A DNA stretch of 7,745 nt. Source: Bacteroidetes bacterium 4572_112. GTDB taxonomy: Bacteria; Bacteroidota; Bacteroidia; Bacteroidales; UBA1556. Below are positions 1-6,609 of the stretch, piece after piece (within the stretch, counting starts at the first letter, position 1; every line of letters begins with the position of its first letter). Where the stretch lies: NCBI GenBank assembly GCA_002254285.1, contig NIUZ01000078.1:1-7745 (forward strand). Direction: 5' to 3'. The notes beneath the pieces were generated by a model that saw only the letters and a program-made list of their open reading frames with translations, did no database searches and was not told the DNA's origin. Made by a program: the position numbers and the translations under genes.

Positions 1-216
1 ACAACCCACAAAAATAGAATCTAAAACAATACAATCACCAGCATAAGATACTGTTATATAGTACCAGCCAGTTTGATTTACCGAAATTTGATCGGCAGTA
101 CTCCCTGTTGACCAAAGGTAGGTAGTATGCGGCCCACCGTTAAAATTTGTAGTTGATAGGGTAACACTTGTTCCTATGGAAAAATTTGTATCAGGACCTA
201 AGCCATAAACATATTG
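1..216 (-). other. Ig-like (LGPD-type) domain of the adhesin-like protein, cut by the window edge
   Basis: Residues 1429-1500 contain GLGPDTNF (1433-1440), SIGTSVTLSTT, TTYLWSTGSTADQISV and GWYYITVSYAGDCIVLDSIFV. This matches the common Bacteroidota pattern LGPD...LW-S-T-G...I-V...G-x-Y-x-V-T-V...D-S-I, found in Ig/PKD-like domains just ahead of C-terminal sorting domains. Its position after the repeat array suggests the protein ends within a few hundred residues of the edge; this last point is inference. Confidence 0.75.
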
Positions 217-3200
217 TGGGCCGTTGGTGAAATTCCATCCTGTATTATTATCAATATCGGTACTAAATGAGCCAGCAAAAAACAAAGAGCTTCCACCAAC
301 ACTAATATCTCTTACATTCATAAAATCGGCAGTTACAACGCCACCATCTTTATTTACAAATGCTTGATTATACTTTTTTGTAGATTGCAGATTAATAGCG
401 TAACAATTATTTCCTCTTACAAACCAGTAATCTCCAATCTCTTGGGTTTTTGCGTATTCTAGCTTATAAGTATTTCCTGCATGAAATATTAGTGAGTCAA
501 AACTATGTTCACCATAGATGCTAGCACTATTATTTATAGTCATTTTATTAAAACTATGGTGCGAGTTACTATAATTCTTTACTAAAGAAGAGCCCACCAT
601 TACTTCATCAAAGCTTACGTTATGGAACGATAATTCCTTATCTCCTTTAATCTCAAATGTAAAATTAGGAATACCATTAGTATCAATAAAATGTATTTCG
701 GAATTATTACTTATAAAAGTAAGACTATCAGTTTTAATTTTGATGGAATATTTTGCAATAAATAAGCTATTTGTAATATCTAATTTCCTTGGACTATTAT
801 ACCACGAATTATAAAAGTCTGATTTTATACCCTTGTGATTAGCGTTCAAATATCCTTTTTCGTGAAATATTTTCTGAGCCGATAAATCGTCATTTAATGT
901 CCATTCGCCATCGGTTAGAAAAAATAGTCTTGGGAACGGATGCCCCTTAGATCTAATAATATTACCTTGGTCTTCGGCCTTCATCCGGACCTCATAAACT
1001 TTACCTATATTAACGGAATCGGAGAGTAAAAGGCTTCCATATATATTCATATAATTAATATGTACGAATGCAAGATTACTAGTATTTATCCATTCCATAT
1101 TATGGCAAACAATAGAGCTAGAAATAATGGTATCAATACCTGTAAAGGAGTTATTATTGAATTCCACATTATCAATTTTTGTAGGAATACATTCGCCACT
1201 AGCACCTCCTGCGCTTAAGGACCAATGTGCGGTGTCCAACCAGCTTCCGGTATTATTTACCCAATACAACTTTCGCGAAAGTATTGGTATTATTTGCCAA
1301 TTGGAAGAATTTCCTCCCATATCAGTTCCATTATTATCAACCCATGGACCATTTCCTATAGCGTTAATATTATTAAGTTTCACATATTCAATATTTATGG
1401 GAACATTACTATGTAAGTTTGCAATACCTCCGAATATTGGCATAATAGCAATATCCTTATAGCAATTTCCTGTTGCTTCTAAATAAGAATTAATATACTG
1501 ATGTTGACCACCTTCTAGTTGGTAAGTTCCGCCGGCAGCAAAGAATAAGCTATCATAATGGTTGTCACCCTCTATCTTTCCGTCACCTTCAAAATGCACA
1601 CTATTGAAATTTAATGTAATAGAGTTTTCGTGTTTAATAATTCCCGAAACCATTTCGTTCTTAAAAAACACATTATGAAAATCTACCTGACCACTCTGAC
1701 CTGCTACGTGAATATAGCCACCCTCTATAAATATTATTTCCGAATTATTAGTTAGTATATCTGTACTATCATTATGTATCCAACTAAATGTTCTAGAGTC
1801 AGTATCATCAGTAATAAAGAAACTATTGTTTTGAATATCTAAATACTTATGAAACCCGAAGAGTGCATAATAAGAGCTTGAATATACAGGGTTTTGTGCT
1901 GTCAGAAATCGACCTTTATACTGCTTAATGCTTCGTAGTGTTTTTAAAGTATCTATCAATGTCCATTGTCCAGAGTCGGCAATAATAATATCACCATCGA
2001 AAGTGTTTCCTGCTGATTCAATGGTTTTATTCTGTTGCTCGTCTACAAATATTGTTTTTGCATAACTCTTATAGTCCATATCATTAATGAATTTCAGACT
2101 ACCAGAAATATAATGCGAATAATCGGAAGTGTCAATAAACGCAGGATTGTTAGGTGCTCCAGTCCAGTCCATATCTCTACAAAAGATATTGTTGGAGTCA
2201 ACTAATACACTATCGCCAGAGTTAAAATCAGAATTAGTATCAAAATAAACGTCATCATAAATTTTCGGAATACAAAGACCTCCTGTACCACCCGAGCTTG
2301 CCGACCAATGTGCGCTATCTAGCCATCGGCCATTTCCTCCAACCCAATAATGGTCTTGTGATGTGTTTGCGAATATCCATCCGTCATTATTCCCCAAGTC
2401 GTTACTATTATTGGCAATAAAACTAGCTCCCCCTGTAGCTTCGCAGCCTCTAAGAGCTATGTTACTTACGTTTACAGTGGACCCTGTTGGCATAATAATA
2501 CTGTTATTGCTATAGTCAGAATTATTATGAATACTTATTATATTATGACAATCACCAATTGCAATAAATGCGTTATTTATATAATCGGTTTGAAATTTTA
2601 GAAGATAATTTTTCCCTTTTTTTAGAATCACAGTATCGCTGAAGCAAATTCCAGCCAGTTCCATATCCTGAAAGCGTTCTATCTTATTAAAAATCGTATT
2701 TTGTATATCTGAATAAAAAATTCCGGTGTCAGATTCAAATGTTACATTATAAAATTCGTCGGCATTTTGACCTTCTGTTATTAATTGTCCACCAGCGATA
2801 AAAAACCTAATATGCGAAGTGTTGGGATTTACTACCAGAGTATCTTGCATTACATGGAATAATTCTCCAATATCTATTATTGAGCTTCCTAAACTTAATT
2901 CACGAGGTTCTATACCAAATATTGACATATTCAATAAGTCTAAGTATTGACTATTGGTGTTTAAATGCCCTTTGGTATGCATTATAATGCCTTCTTTATT
3001 CTTTATACTATCCTGTAAAATCCATTCGCCATCTTCTCCTTCAAAAAGAAGTTCAGCAGCATTTAATTCAATATTGGAAGTAGTTACAGTTTCTCCACTC
3101 TGATTCGATTTGAAATAGATATGGCCATGTGGGCTTAATTCGGTAGAGTCACCAAATCGTAGCGAGCCATGTATATATATATCGTTTACAAATTGTAATA

Positions 3201-4500
3201 AACTAGCAGTAGTGTCTGCCCAATAAAAATCATGACAAACTCCGTCAGGATAATTAAGCTCAATAGTGCTATTTTGAGTGAATGATAATTCATCAATAAA
3301 TATATTATCTACCTCTGTAGGAATACATTCGCCACCAGGACCGCCAGAGGTGGCAGACCAGTGTATAGTGTCGTTCCATTCACCATCATCACCAACCCAA
3401 TACAGAATTCTTGATGGTGGCTCAGTAATATTCCAGCCTGTATTATCTCCATTGTCAATAGAACCTACAGCATTAAATGTAGCACCACCAATACCATGTA
3501 TGTGTTTTAAAATCAGATATTCACAATTTAATGTGCCAGAGGATTTACTTATGCTTGCATAGCTAGCGCCGGCCGTAATAGATAAGGGTTTTTTACAATC
3601 ACCTTTTGCAATTAATATGTCGTTTATGCTTTGTGTTTTACCTGCCTCTAGGGTATAATCTTTACCTTTATTGAAAATTAAACTATCGTAAGTATTATCA
3701 CCATTTATTATACCATTGCCTCTAAACTCCATTTTATGAAACTCCATTGGCGAGTTTTGGTTGTTCATATTACCAAAGGATGTAAAAAGAATGTTGTGAT
3801 AAACGTAATTACCATTTGAATTATGCGAGAAGTTGCCACTAGTTATGGTAATATTAGAATTACCAGCATCAACAGTATATCCATTGCCCGATACTTCCCA
3901 CCTAAGCAATCTTATGTTAGAGTTGCCACATTCTATCTTGCGTACAAAACTGGTATTTGAGGTTAAATTTCCTCCAATTAATTCAAAAGAGTTTGTTTTA
4001 AATGTACCGCTTTCAAAGCTAATATTATTACATCGCATATCGTCGAGTAATGTCCATTTTGCAGCTCCTTTGAAATATATATTCTTGCCAAAGAGTTTTT
4101 GATGTGACTTTATATTTAAATTCCCGCTTGCAGCTTCAAAATATAGCTTTGGGTTTACAGGTATCGATATTTTATCGCTAAGAATATAACTTCCATAAAT
4201 TTTCCAAAGGTTGCAATTACCATTTAATATCAGATTGTCAGTTATTTGGCTTGCATCAAAATCCTTACTGTATATTGTTCCTAAATTTAATGTTATTTCA
4301 AAATCACCAGCGGATGAGTTACCATCAATAATAACATTATCGTTAGCGGTGGGTGTTTGAATATGGTTTATTGTTCCCCCAGAAATTGTAGCCCAATGAT
4401 TTATATCACTCCAATTACCATCACCACCGATCCAATAATAATCGGTAGCATATATCAAATTGCCGATAAACATTAATGATATAAAGATAATTTTCTTCAT
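1..4500 (-). CDS. Giant secreted repeat adhesin-like protein, 3' end outside the window
   Basis: Read on the minus strand from the ATG at 4498-4500, the frame stays open for all 1500 codons to the left edge; I checked every codon and found no stop. Residues 1-18 are a signal peptide (MKK, hydrophobic core, LIYA), which supports this start. Four tandem units follow (about 20-365, 366-716, 717-1077, 1078-1426). Each opens with a YWxGxxGxWxDxxHW motif and an SGG-type turn, continues with beta-rich Asn/Gly/Ser sequence, and closes near a DNTGW-like motif. An Ig-like domain starting with LGPD (1434-1437) reaches the edge. This architecture is known from large Bacteroidota surface proteins, usually exported by type IX secretion with a C-terminal sorting domain; that domain would lie beyond base 1 and is not seen. 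The units probably fold as beta-helix or stacked beta-sandwich modules. Surface adhesion is inferred. No enzyme motif was recognised. It is divergent from the transketolase genes. Confidence 0.9.
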   Translation of the reverse strand, partial: MKKIIFISLMFIGNLIYATDYYWIGGDGNWSDINHWATISGGTINHIQTPTANDNVIIDGNSSAGDFEITLNLGTIYSKDFDASQITDNLILNGNCNLWKIYGSYILSDKISIPVNPKLYFEAASGNLNIKSHQKLFGKNIYFKGAAKWTLLDDMRCNNISFESGTFKTNSFELIGGNLTSNTSFVRKIECGNSNIRLLRWEVSGNGYTVDAGNSNITITSGNFSHNSNGNYVYHNILFTSFGNMNNQNSPMEFHKMEFRGNGIINGDNTYDSLIFNKGKDYTLEAGKTQSINDILIAKGDCKKPLSITAGASYASISKSSGTLNCEYLILKHIHGIGGATFNAVGSIDNGDNTGWNITEPPSRILYWVGDDGEWNDTIHWSATSGGPGGECIPTEVDNIFIDELSFTQNSTIELNYPDGVCHDFYWADTTASLLQFVNDIYIHGSLRFGDSTELSPHGHIYFKSNQSGETVTTSNIELNAAELLFEGEDGEWILQDSIKNKEGIIMHTKGHLNTNSQYLDLLNMSIFGIEPRELSLGSSIIDIGELFHVMQDTLVVNPNTSHIRFFIAGGQLITEGQNADEFYNVTFESDTGIFYSDIQNTIFNKIERFQDMELAGICFSDTVILKKGKNYLLKFQTDYINNAFIAIGDCHNIISIHNNSDYSNNSIIMPTGSTVNVSNIALRGCEATGGASFIANNSNDLGNNDGWIFANTSQDHYWVGGNGRWLDSAHWSASSGGTGGLCIPKIYDDVYFDTNSDFNSGDSVLVDSNNIFCRDMDWTGAPNNPAFIDTSDYSHYISGSLKFINDMDYKSYAKTIFVDEQQNKTIESAGNTFDGDIIIADSGQWTLIDTLKTLRSIKQYKGRFLTAQNPVYSSSYYALFGFHKYLDIQNNSFFITDDTDSRTFSWIHNDSTDILTNNSEIIFIEGGYIHVAGQSGQVDFHNVFFKNEMVSGIIKHENSITLNFNSVHFEGDGKIEGDNHYDSLFFAAGGTYQLEGGQHQYINSYLEATGNCYKDIAIMPIFGGIANLHSNVPINIEYVKLNNINAIGNGPWVDNNGTDMGGNSSNWQIIPILSRKLYWVNNTGSWLDTAHWSLSAGGASGECIPTKIDNVEFNNNSFTGIDTIISSSIVCHNMEWINTSNLAFVHINYMNIYGSLLLSDSVNIGKVYEVRMKAEDQGNIIRSKGHPFPRLFFLTDGEWTLNDDLSAQKIFHEKGYLNANHKGIKSDFYNSWYNSPRKLDITNSLFIAKYSIKIKTDSLTFISNNSEIHFIDTNGIPNFTFEIKGDKELSFHNVSFDEVMVGSSLVKNYSNSHHSFNKMTINNSASIYGEHSFDSLIFHAGNTYKLEYAKTQEIGDYWFVRGNNCYAINLQSTKKYNQAFVNKDGGVVTADFMNVRDISVGGSSLFFAGSFSTDIDNNTGWNFTNGPQYVYGLGPDTNFSIGTSVTLSTTNFNGGPHTTYLWSTGSTADQISVNQTGWYYITVSYAGDCIVLDSIFVGC
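223..1269 (-). repeat. Adhesin repeat unit 4 (residues about 1078-1426)
   Basis: Opens with LYWVNNTGSWLDTAHW (1078-1093), where the usual Gly-Gly is replaced by Asn-Asn, then SAGGASGECIP (1096-1106). Shared landmarks are VCHNMEW (1131-1137), IYGSLLLSD (1153-1161), WTLNDD (1200-1205), GYLNANH (1216-1222), FDSLIFHAGNTYKLE (1334-1348), Asn-Asn-Cys (1364-1366) and DNNTGWNFT (1417-1425). It is followed not by another YW motif but by the LGPD Ig-like domain, so it is the last unit of the array. Confidence 0.85.
1180..1199. repeat. 20-base direct repeat, copy A (adhesin unit 4)
   Basis: The 20 bases starting TGTAGGAATAC are identical to 3316-3335. They encode the Glu-Cys-Ile-Pro-Thr segment that follows the opening motif of the unit. 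The same protein region in unit 3 uses different bases, so the identity is specific to units 2 and 4. Confidence 0.7.
1261..1287. repeat. Imperfect palindrome inside the adhesin gene at the unit 3/4 boundary
   Basis: A perfect 12-base palindrome CTTTCGCGAAAG (1270-1281) is flanked by CCAATA (1261-1266) and TATTGG (1282-1287). Together they give a 12-base-pair stem interrupted by a 3-base bulge (1267-1269) on one side, with essentially no loop. It codes for the junction between unit 3 and the Tyr-Trp motif of unit 4. The TCGCGA core stands out in AT-rich surroundings. Confidence 0.6.
1270..2352 (-). repeat. Adhesin repeat unit 3 (residues about 717-1077)
   Basis: Opens with HYWVGGNGRWLDSAHW (717-732), then SSGGTGGLCIP (735-745). 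Shared landmarks are FCRDMDW (773-779), ISGSLKFIND (798-807), WTLIDT (846-851), GRFLTAQ (863-869), YDSLFFAAGGTYQLEGG (982-998), GNC (1011-1013) and a weakened closing motif GGNSSNW (1062-1068). It is the longest unit at about 361 residues. Confidence 0.85.
2353..3405 (-). repeat. Adhesin repeat unit 2 (residues about 366-716)
   Basis: Opens with LYWVGDDGEWNDTIHW (366-381), then SGGPGGECIP (385-394). Shared landmarks are VCHDFYW (421-427), IHGSLRFGD (443-451), WILQDS (493-498), GHLNTNS (511-517), a KKGKNYLL strand (627-634), GDC (649-651) and NNDGWIF (704-710). The Cys in the CxxxxW position (422) and the GDC Cys recur in units 3 and 4. Length is about 351 residues. Confidence 0.85.
3316..3335. 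repeat. 20-base direct repeat, copy B (adhesin unit 2)
   Basis: Identical to 1180-1199 and in the same reading frame and domain position within its unit, coding for Glu-Cys-Ile-Pro-Thr after the SGG turn. Confidence 0.7.
3406..4443 (-). repeat. Adhesin repeat unit 1 (residues about 20-365)
   Basis: Opens with YYWIGGDGNWSDINHW at 21-36, followed by SGG (40-42) and a Pro/Asp-rich turn ending in VIIDG (56-60). Landmarks shared with the other units are IYGSYILSD (101-109), WTLLDD (149-154), a GTFKTNS strand (165-171), YDSLIFNKGKDYTLEAG (271-287), an Asp-Cys at 301-302 and DNTGWNIT at 352-359. It differs from units 2-4 in lacking the Glu/Leu-Cys-Ile-Pro sequence after the opening motif. Length is about 346 residues. 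Confidence 0.85.
4447..4500 (-). other. Signal peptide of the adhesin-like protein
   Basis: The first 18 residues have a Lys-Lys n-region, a hydrophobic core rich in Ile, Phe and Leu, and end in Ile-Tyr-Ala before Thr-Asp, a plausible signal peptidase I site. The mature protein would then begin only two residues before the first Tyr-Tyr-Trp repeat motif, which fits the first unit being the N-terminal domain. Sec export to the periplasm is the first step for type IX secretion substrates. Confidence 0.85.
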
Positions 4501-4547
4501 TTGTGTGTGTTAGATGTATTTTGTTCTGCATTTTTTTAATACGTTTA

Positions 4548-4555
4548 CAAATATC
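4548..4555 (-). promoter_or_regulatory. Possible -7 element for the adhesin gene
   Basis: On the minus strand the sequence GATATTTG matches the Bacteroidota -7 consensus TAnnTTTG at all positions but the first. It lies about 48 bases before the ATG. No clear -33 TTTG is present at the expected distance upstream, so this is a weak candidate. The bases just before the start (CACACACAA) carry no Shine-Dalgarno sequence, as is usual in this phylum. Confidence 0.25.
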
Positions 4556-4658
4556 AAAAAAATATCCCATATATCCTAAGAATTATTCTCTAAGGTTTTT
4601 TATGATTTTGTCAACCAACATATTGATTATTAACATAAAAAAATTGCCTAAAAAAATG

Positions 4659-4666
4659 TACATTTG
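4659..4666 (+). promoter_or_regulatory. -7 promoter element for the transketolase genes
   Basis: TACATTTG is a full match to the Bacteroidota -7 consensus TAnnTTTG. Transcription would start around 4671-4675, giving a leader of roughly 15 bases to the ATG at 4688. A good -33 TTTG at the usual spacing is not visible; a TTG at 4644-4646 is too close. The element overlaps the in-frame TTG at 4664, which argues against that TTG as a translation start. Confidence 0.45.
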
Positions 4667-4687
4667 CCAAAATCTTATAAAACAATT

Positions 4688-5533
4688 ATGGCAGACATAA
4701 AACAACTTCAAGACTTTGCTACTCAGGTACGTCGCGATATATTGCGTATGGTACACGCGGTAAGTTCTGGACACCCAGGAGGCTCTTTAGGAGCTACTGA
4801 TTTCGTAACAGCTTTATATCAGGAAATTATGGAGCATAATGCTTCAAATTTCAATATGGAAGCTGATGGTGAAGATGCATTTTTCCTTTCTAATGGTCAC
4901 ATATCACCAATGTGGTACAGTGTTTTGGCTCGTTCGGGATACTTTAATGTTTCCGAATTGGCAACTTTCCGTAAGCTAAATTCTAGATTACAAGGACACC
5001 CAACTACTGCCGAAGGTTTAGAAGGTATACGTATGGCTTCTGGTTCATTGGGTCAAGGTCTTTCTGTTGCAATAGGTGTTGCATTGGCTAAGAAATTGGA
5101 TGGTGACAGTCACCTAGTTTATACATTGCATGGCGATGGTGAGCTTGATGAAGGACAAGTTTGGGAAGCAGCTCTTTATGCTGGTGCCAAAAAAGTTGAT
5201 AACCTTATCGCTACTGTAGATTATAATAAACAGCAAATTGATGGCTCAGTTGAGCATGTTATGGACCTTGGTGACCTTGGTGCTAAATGGAAAGCTTTTG
5301 GCTGGCATGTAATGGAAATGCAGGGCAACGATATGGCTGATATTATTAAAGTAATGGCTGAGGCTAAAGCTGCCACAGGCAAAGGTGTACCAATAGTTAT
5401 TCTTATGCATACTGAAATGGGTGCAGGAGTTGACTTTATGGAAGGTACTCACAAATGGCACGGTCAGGCTCCTAGTGATGAGCAATTGGCTACAGCTTTG
5501 GAGCAATTACCAGAAACTCTTGGTGATTATTAG
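4688..5533 (+). CDS. Transketolase, N-terminal (thiamine diphosphate-binding) subunit
   Basis: 281 residues forming the pyrophosphate-binding half of transketolase, which moves two-carbon ketol units between sugar phosphates in the cytoplasmic non-oxidative pentose phosphate pathway. Visible motifs: SSGHPGGSLG (26-35, His29), LSNGH (67-71, His71), LQGHP (101-105, His103), SLGQGL (120-125), the thiamine diphosphate/metal motif from GDGELDEG (149-156) to DYN (178-180), and KWHG with His258. These correspond to the phosphate- and substrate-contacting histidines and the metal-binding Asp of full-length transketolases. The length is typical of the split form. I chose the ATG at 4688 because an in-frame TTG at 4664 lies inside the putative promoter and adds residues that do not resemble the family. 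The gene ends in two consecutive TAG codons. The partner subunit follows after 57 bases on the same strand, almost certainly as an operon. Confidence 0.95.
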   Translation: MADIKQLQDFATQVRRDILRMVHAVSSGHPGGSLGATDFVTALYQEIMEHNASNFNMEADGEDAFFLSNGHISPMWYSVLARSGYFNVSELATFRKLNSRLQGHPTTAEGLEGIRMASGSLGQGLSVAIGVALAKKLDGDSHLVYTLHGDGELDEGQVWEAALYAGAKKVDNLIATVDYNKQQIDGSVEHVMDLGDLGAKWKAFGWHVMEMQGNDMADIIKVMAEAKAATGKGVPIVILMHTEMGAGVDFMEGTHKWHGQAPSDEQLATALEQLPETLGDY

Positions 5534-5590
5534 TAGCTATTATTTTTTATTAATCTGATTTCGATTGCGAGATTTAATATTAAGAATACA

Positions 5591-6544
5591 ATGAAAAAAT
5601 ATACATATACAGAAACAAATGATACTCGTTCGGGTTTCGGTGCTGGTTTGTTAGAAGCTGGTAAAAGAAACAAGAATGTGGTAGCAATGTGCGCCGACCT
5701 TATCGGTTCACTAAAAATGGATGCTTTTAAGAACGAATTTCCTGAAAGATTTTTCCAAACAGGTATTGCTGAGGCTAATATGATTGGTATGGCTGGTGGT
5801 TTAGCTACTGCTGGTAAGATTCCTTTCACAGGTACTTTCGCAAATTTTTCTACAGCTCGTGTGCTTGACCAAGTACGTCAAACTGTAGCTTACTCAAATA
5901 AGAATGTAAAAATTTGTGCTTCTCACGCTGGTCTTACTCTTGGTGAAGATGGTGCTACTCACCAAACAATGGAAGATATTTCAATGATGAAAAACCTTCC
6001 TAATATGGTGGTTATCAATCCTTGCGATTATAATCAAACAAAGGCTGCTACTCTAGCGATTATGGAGTATGAAGGTCCTGTTTATTTACGATTTGGTCGT
6101 CCAAAGGTGCCTATATTTACTCCTGCTGATCAAGAATTTAAAATTGGCGAAGCGTTAATGCTTAACGAAGGTGCTGATGTAAGTATCTTTGCTACAGGGC
6201 ATATGGTTTGGAAGGCTATTGAGGCTGGCGAAATCCTTGCTGAGAAAGGTATTGATGCCGAAATAATAAATATACATACCATTAAACCATTGGATGTGGA
6301 CGCTGTCCTAAAATCCGCTGCAAAAACCGGCTGTGTTGTATCTGCTGAAGAGCACCTTCGTAATGGAGGCTTGGGTGATAATATCGCTCAAATTTTAGCT
6401 CTTAACAATCCTCTTCCTATGGAAATGGTTGCTGTAGACGATCAGTTTGGCGAAAGTGGTACTCCTGATCAATTGATGACTAAATACGGTCTTGATACTA
6501 AGGATATTGTTGCTGCTGCTGAAAGAGCTGTTGCTAGAAAATAG
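5591..6544 (+). CDS. Transketolase, C-terminal (pyrimidine-binding) subunit
   Basis: 317 residues covering the pyrimidine-binding domain and the transketolase C-terminal domain. GIAEANMIG (58-66) carries the catalytic Glu (Glu61) that activates the aminopyrimidine of thiamine diphosphate. SHAGLTLGEDGATHQ (111-125) is the conserved loop with the substrate-binding His124. YLRFGR (165-170) follows, and the C-terminal domain spans about 185-310, with the conserved EEHLRNGGLGD at 253-263. With the upstream 281-residue subunit it adds up to about the size of a single-chain transketolase. Pyruvate dehydrogenase E1-beta and DXP synthase share this fold, but the adjoining N-terminal half and the GATHQ and GIAEANM motifs favour transketolase. 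Both transketolase genes use many GCT and GGT codons, unlike the adhesin gene, suggesting strong expression. No separate promoter is visible in the 57-base gap. Confidence 0.94.
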   Translation: MKKYTYTETNDTRSGFGAGLLEAGKRNKNVVAMCADLIGSLKMDAFKNEFPERFFQTGIAEANMIGMAGGLATAGKIPFTGTFANFSTARVLDQVRQTVAYSNKNVKICASHAGLTLGEDGATHQTMEDISMMKNLPNMVVINPCDYNQTKAATLAIMEYEGPVYLRFGRPKVPIFTPADQEFKIGEALMLNEGADVSIFATGHMVWKAIEAGEILAEKGIDAEIINIHTIKPLDVDAVLKSAAKTGCVVSAEEHLRNGGLGDNIAQILALNNPLPMEMVAVDDQFGESGTPDQLMTKYGLDTKDIVAAAERAVARK

Positions 6545-6607
6545 TTTTCAGACTAAGACTGCTGACAGATGACTGTCAACTGAAGGCTGATGACTGCTGA
6601 CTGAAAA
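6545..6607 (+). repeat. Nested inverted repeats in the transketolase/sigma factor spacer
   Basis: TTTTCAG (6545-6551) and CTGAAAA (6601-6607) are perfect 7-base inverted repeats at the two ends of the spacer. Inside them, TGACAG (6563-6568) and CTGTCA (6573-6578) form a 6-base-pair hairpin with loop ATGA. In RNA this could fold over the sigma factor start region. There is no T-run after either stem, so an intrinsic terminator is not supported. Confidence 0.5.
6557..6605 (+). repeat. Tandem degenerate heptamers (GACTGNN x7)
   Basis: Seven consecutive 7-base units can be read: GACTGCT, GACAGAT, GACTGTC, AACTGAA, GGCTGAT, GACTGCT, GACTGAA. A six-base partial unit, GACTAA, lies just before. Units 1 and 6 are identical and the 10-base GACTGCTGAC occurs at both 6557 and 6592, exactly five periods apart. 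The tract begins 12 bases after the transketolase stop and ends 4 bases before the sigma factor ATG, so it fills the ribosome-binding region of that gene. As I recall, similar CTGA-containing heptamer arrays occur between genes in many Bacteroidota; their role is unknown. Confidence 0.7.
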
Positions 6608-6609
6608 TT

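Larger units (their letters stand above)
4501..4687. other. Divergent intergenic region between the adhesin and transketolase genes
   Basis: A 187-base AT-rich region carries the starts of two divergent transcription units. It holds one full -7 match for the plus strand (4659-4666), a weaker one for the minus strand (4548-4555), and an interrupted stem (4575-4595) followed by six T on the plus strand. No gene, tRNA or clear riboswitch fold was recognised. Confidence 0.6.

Noticed and set aside
1127..4102. Plus-strand open frames of 63-111 codons inside the adhesin region
   Set aside because: They are shadows of the minus-strand repeats: similar shadow peptides recur at the same place in units 2 and 4 because the coding strand repeats there. 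They have no promoter and no recognisable domains.
4664..4687. Upstream TTG start adding eight residues to the transketolase N-terminal subunit
   Set aside because: The TTG lies inside the putative -7 promoter element and the added residues do not resemble the family N-terminus; the ATG at 4688 fits better.
4583..4774. Minus-strand frame overlapping the transketolase start
   Set aside because: It overlaps a certain coding start and the promoter region, and shows no domain or signal peptide.
5552..5583. AATCT/AGATT arms and a TTAATATTAA palindrome between the transketolase genes
   Set aside because: Short AT-only or nearly AT-only symmetry is expected by chance in such a spacer; there is no terminator T-run after the arms.
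6542..6549. TAGTTTTC as a -7 promoter element for the sigma factor gene
   Set aside because: It matches TAnnTTTG except for the last base, but it overlaps the transketolase stop codon and has no -33 element at a workable distance.
6545..6609. CRISPR-like array or attachment site in the heptamer spacer
   Set aside because: The units are only 7 bases long with no unique spacers, no cas gene is present, and there is no tRNA or integrase nearby.
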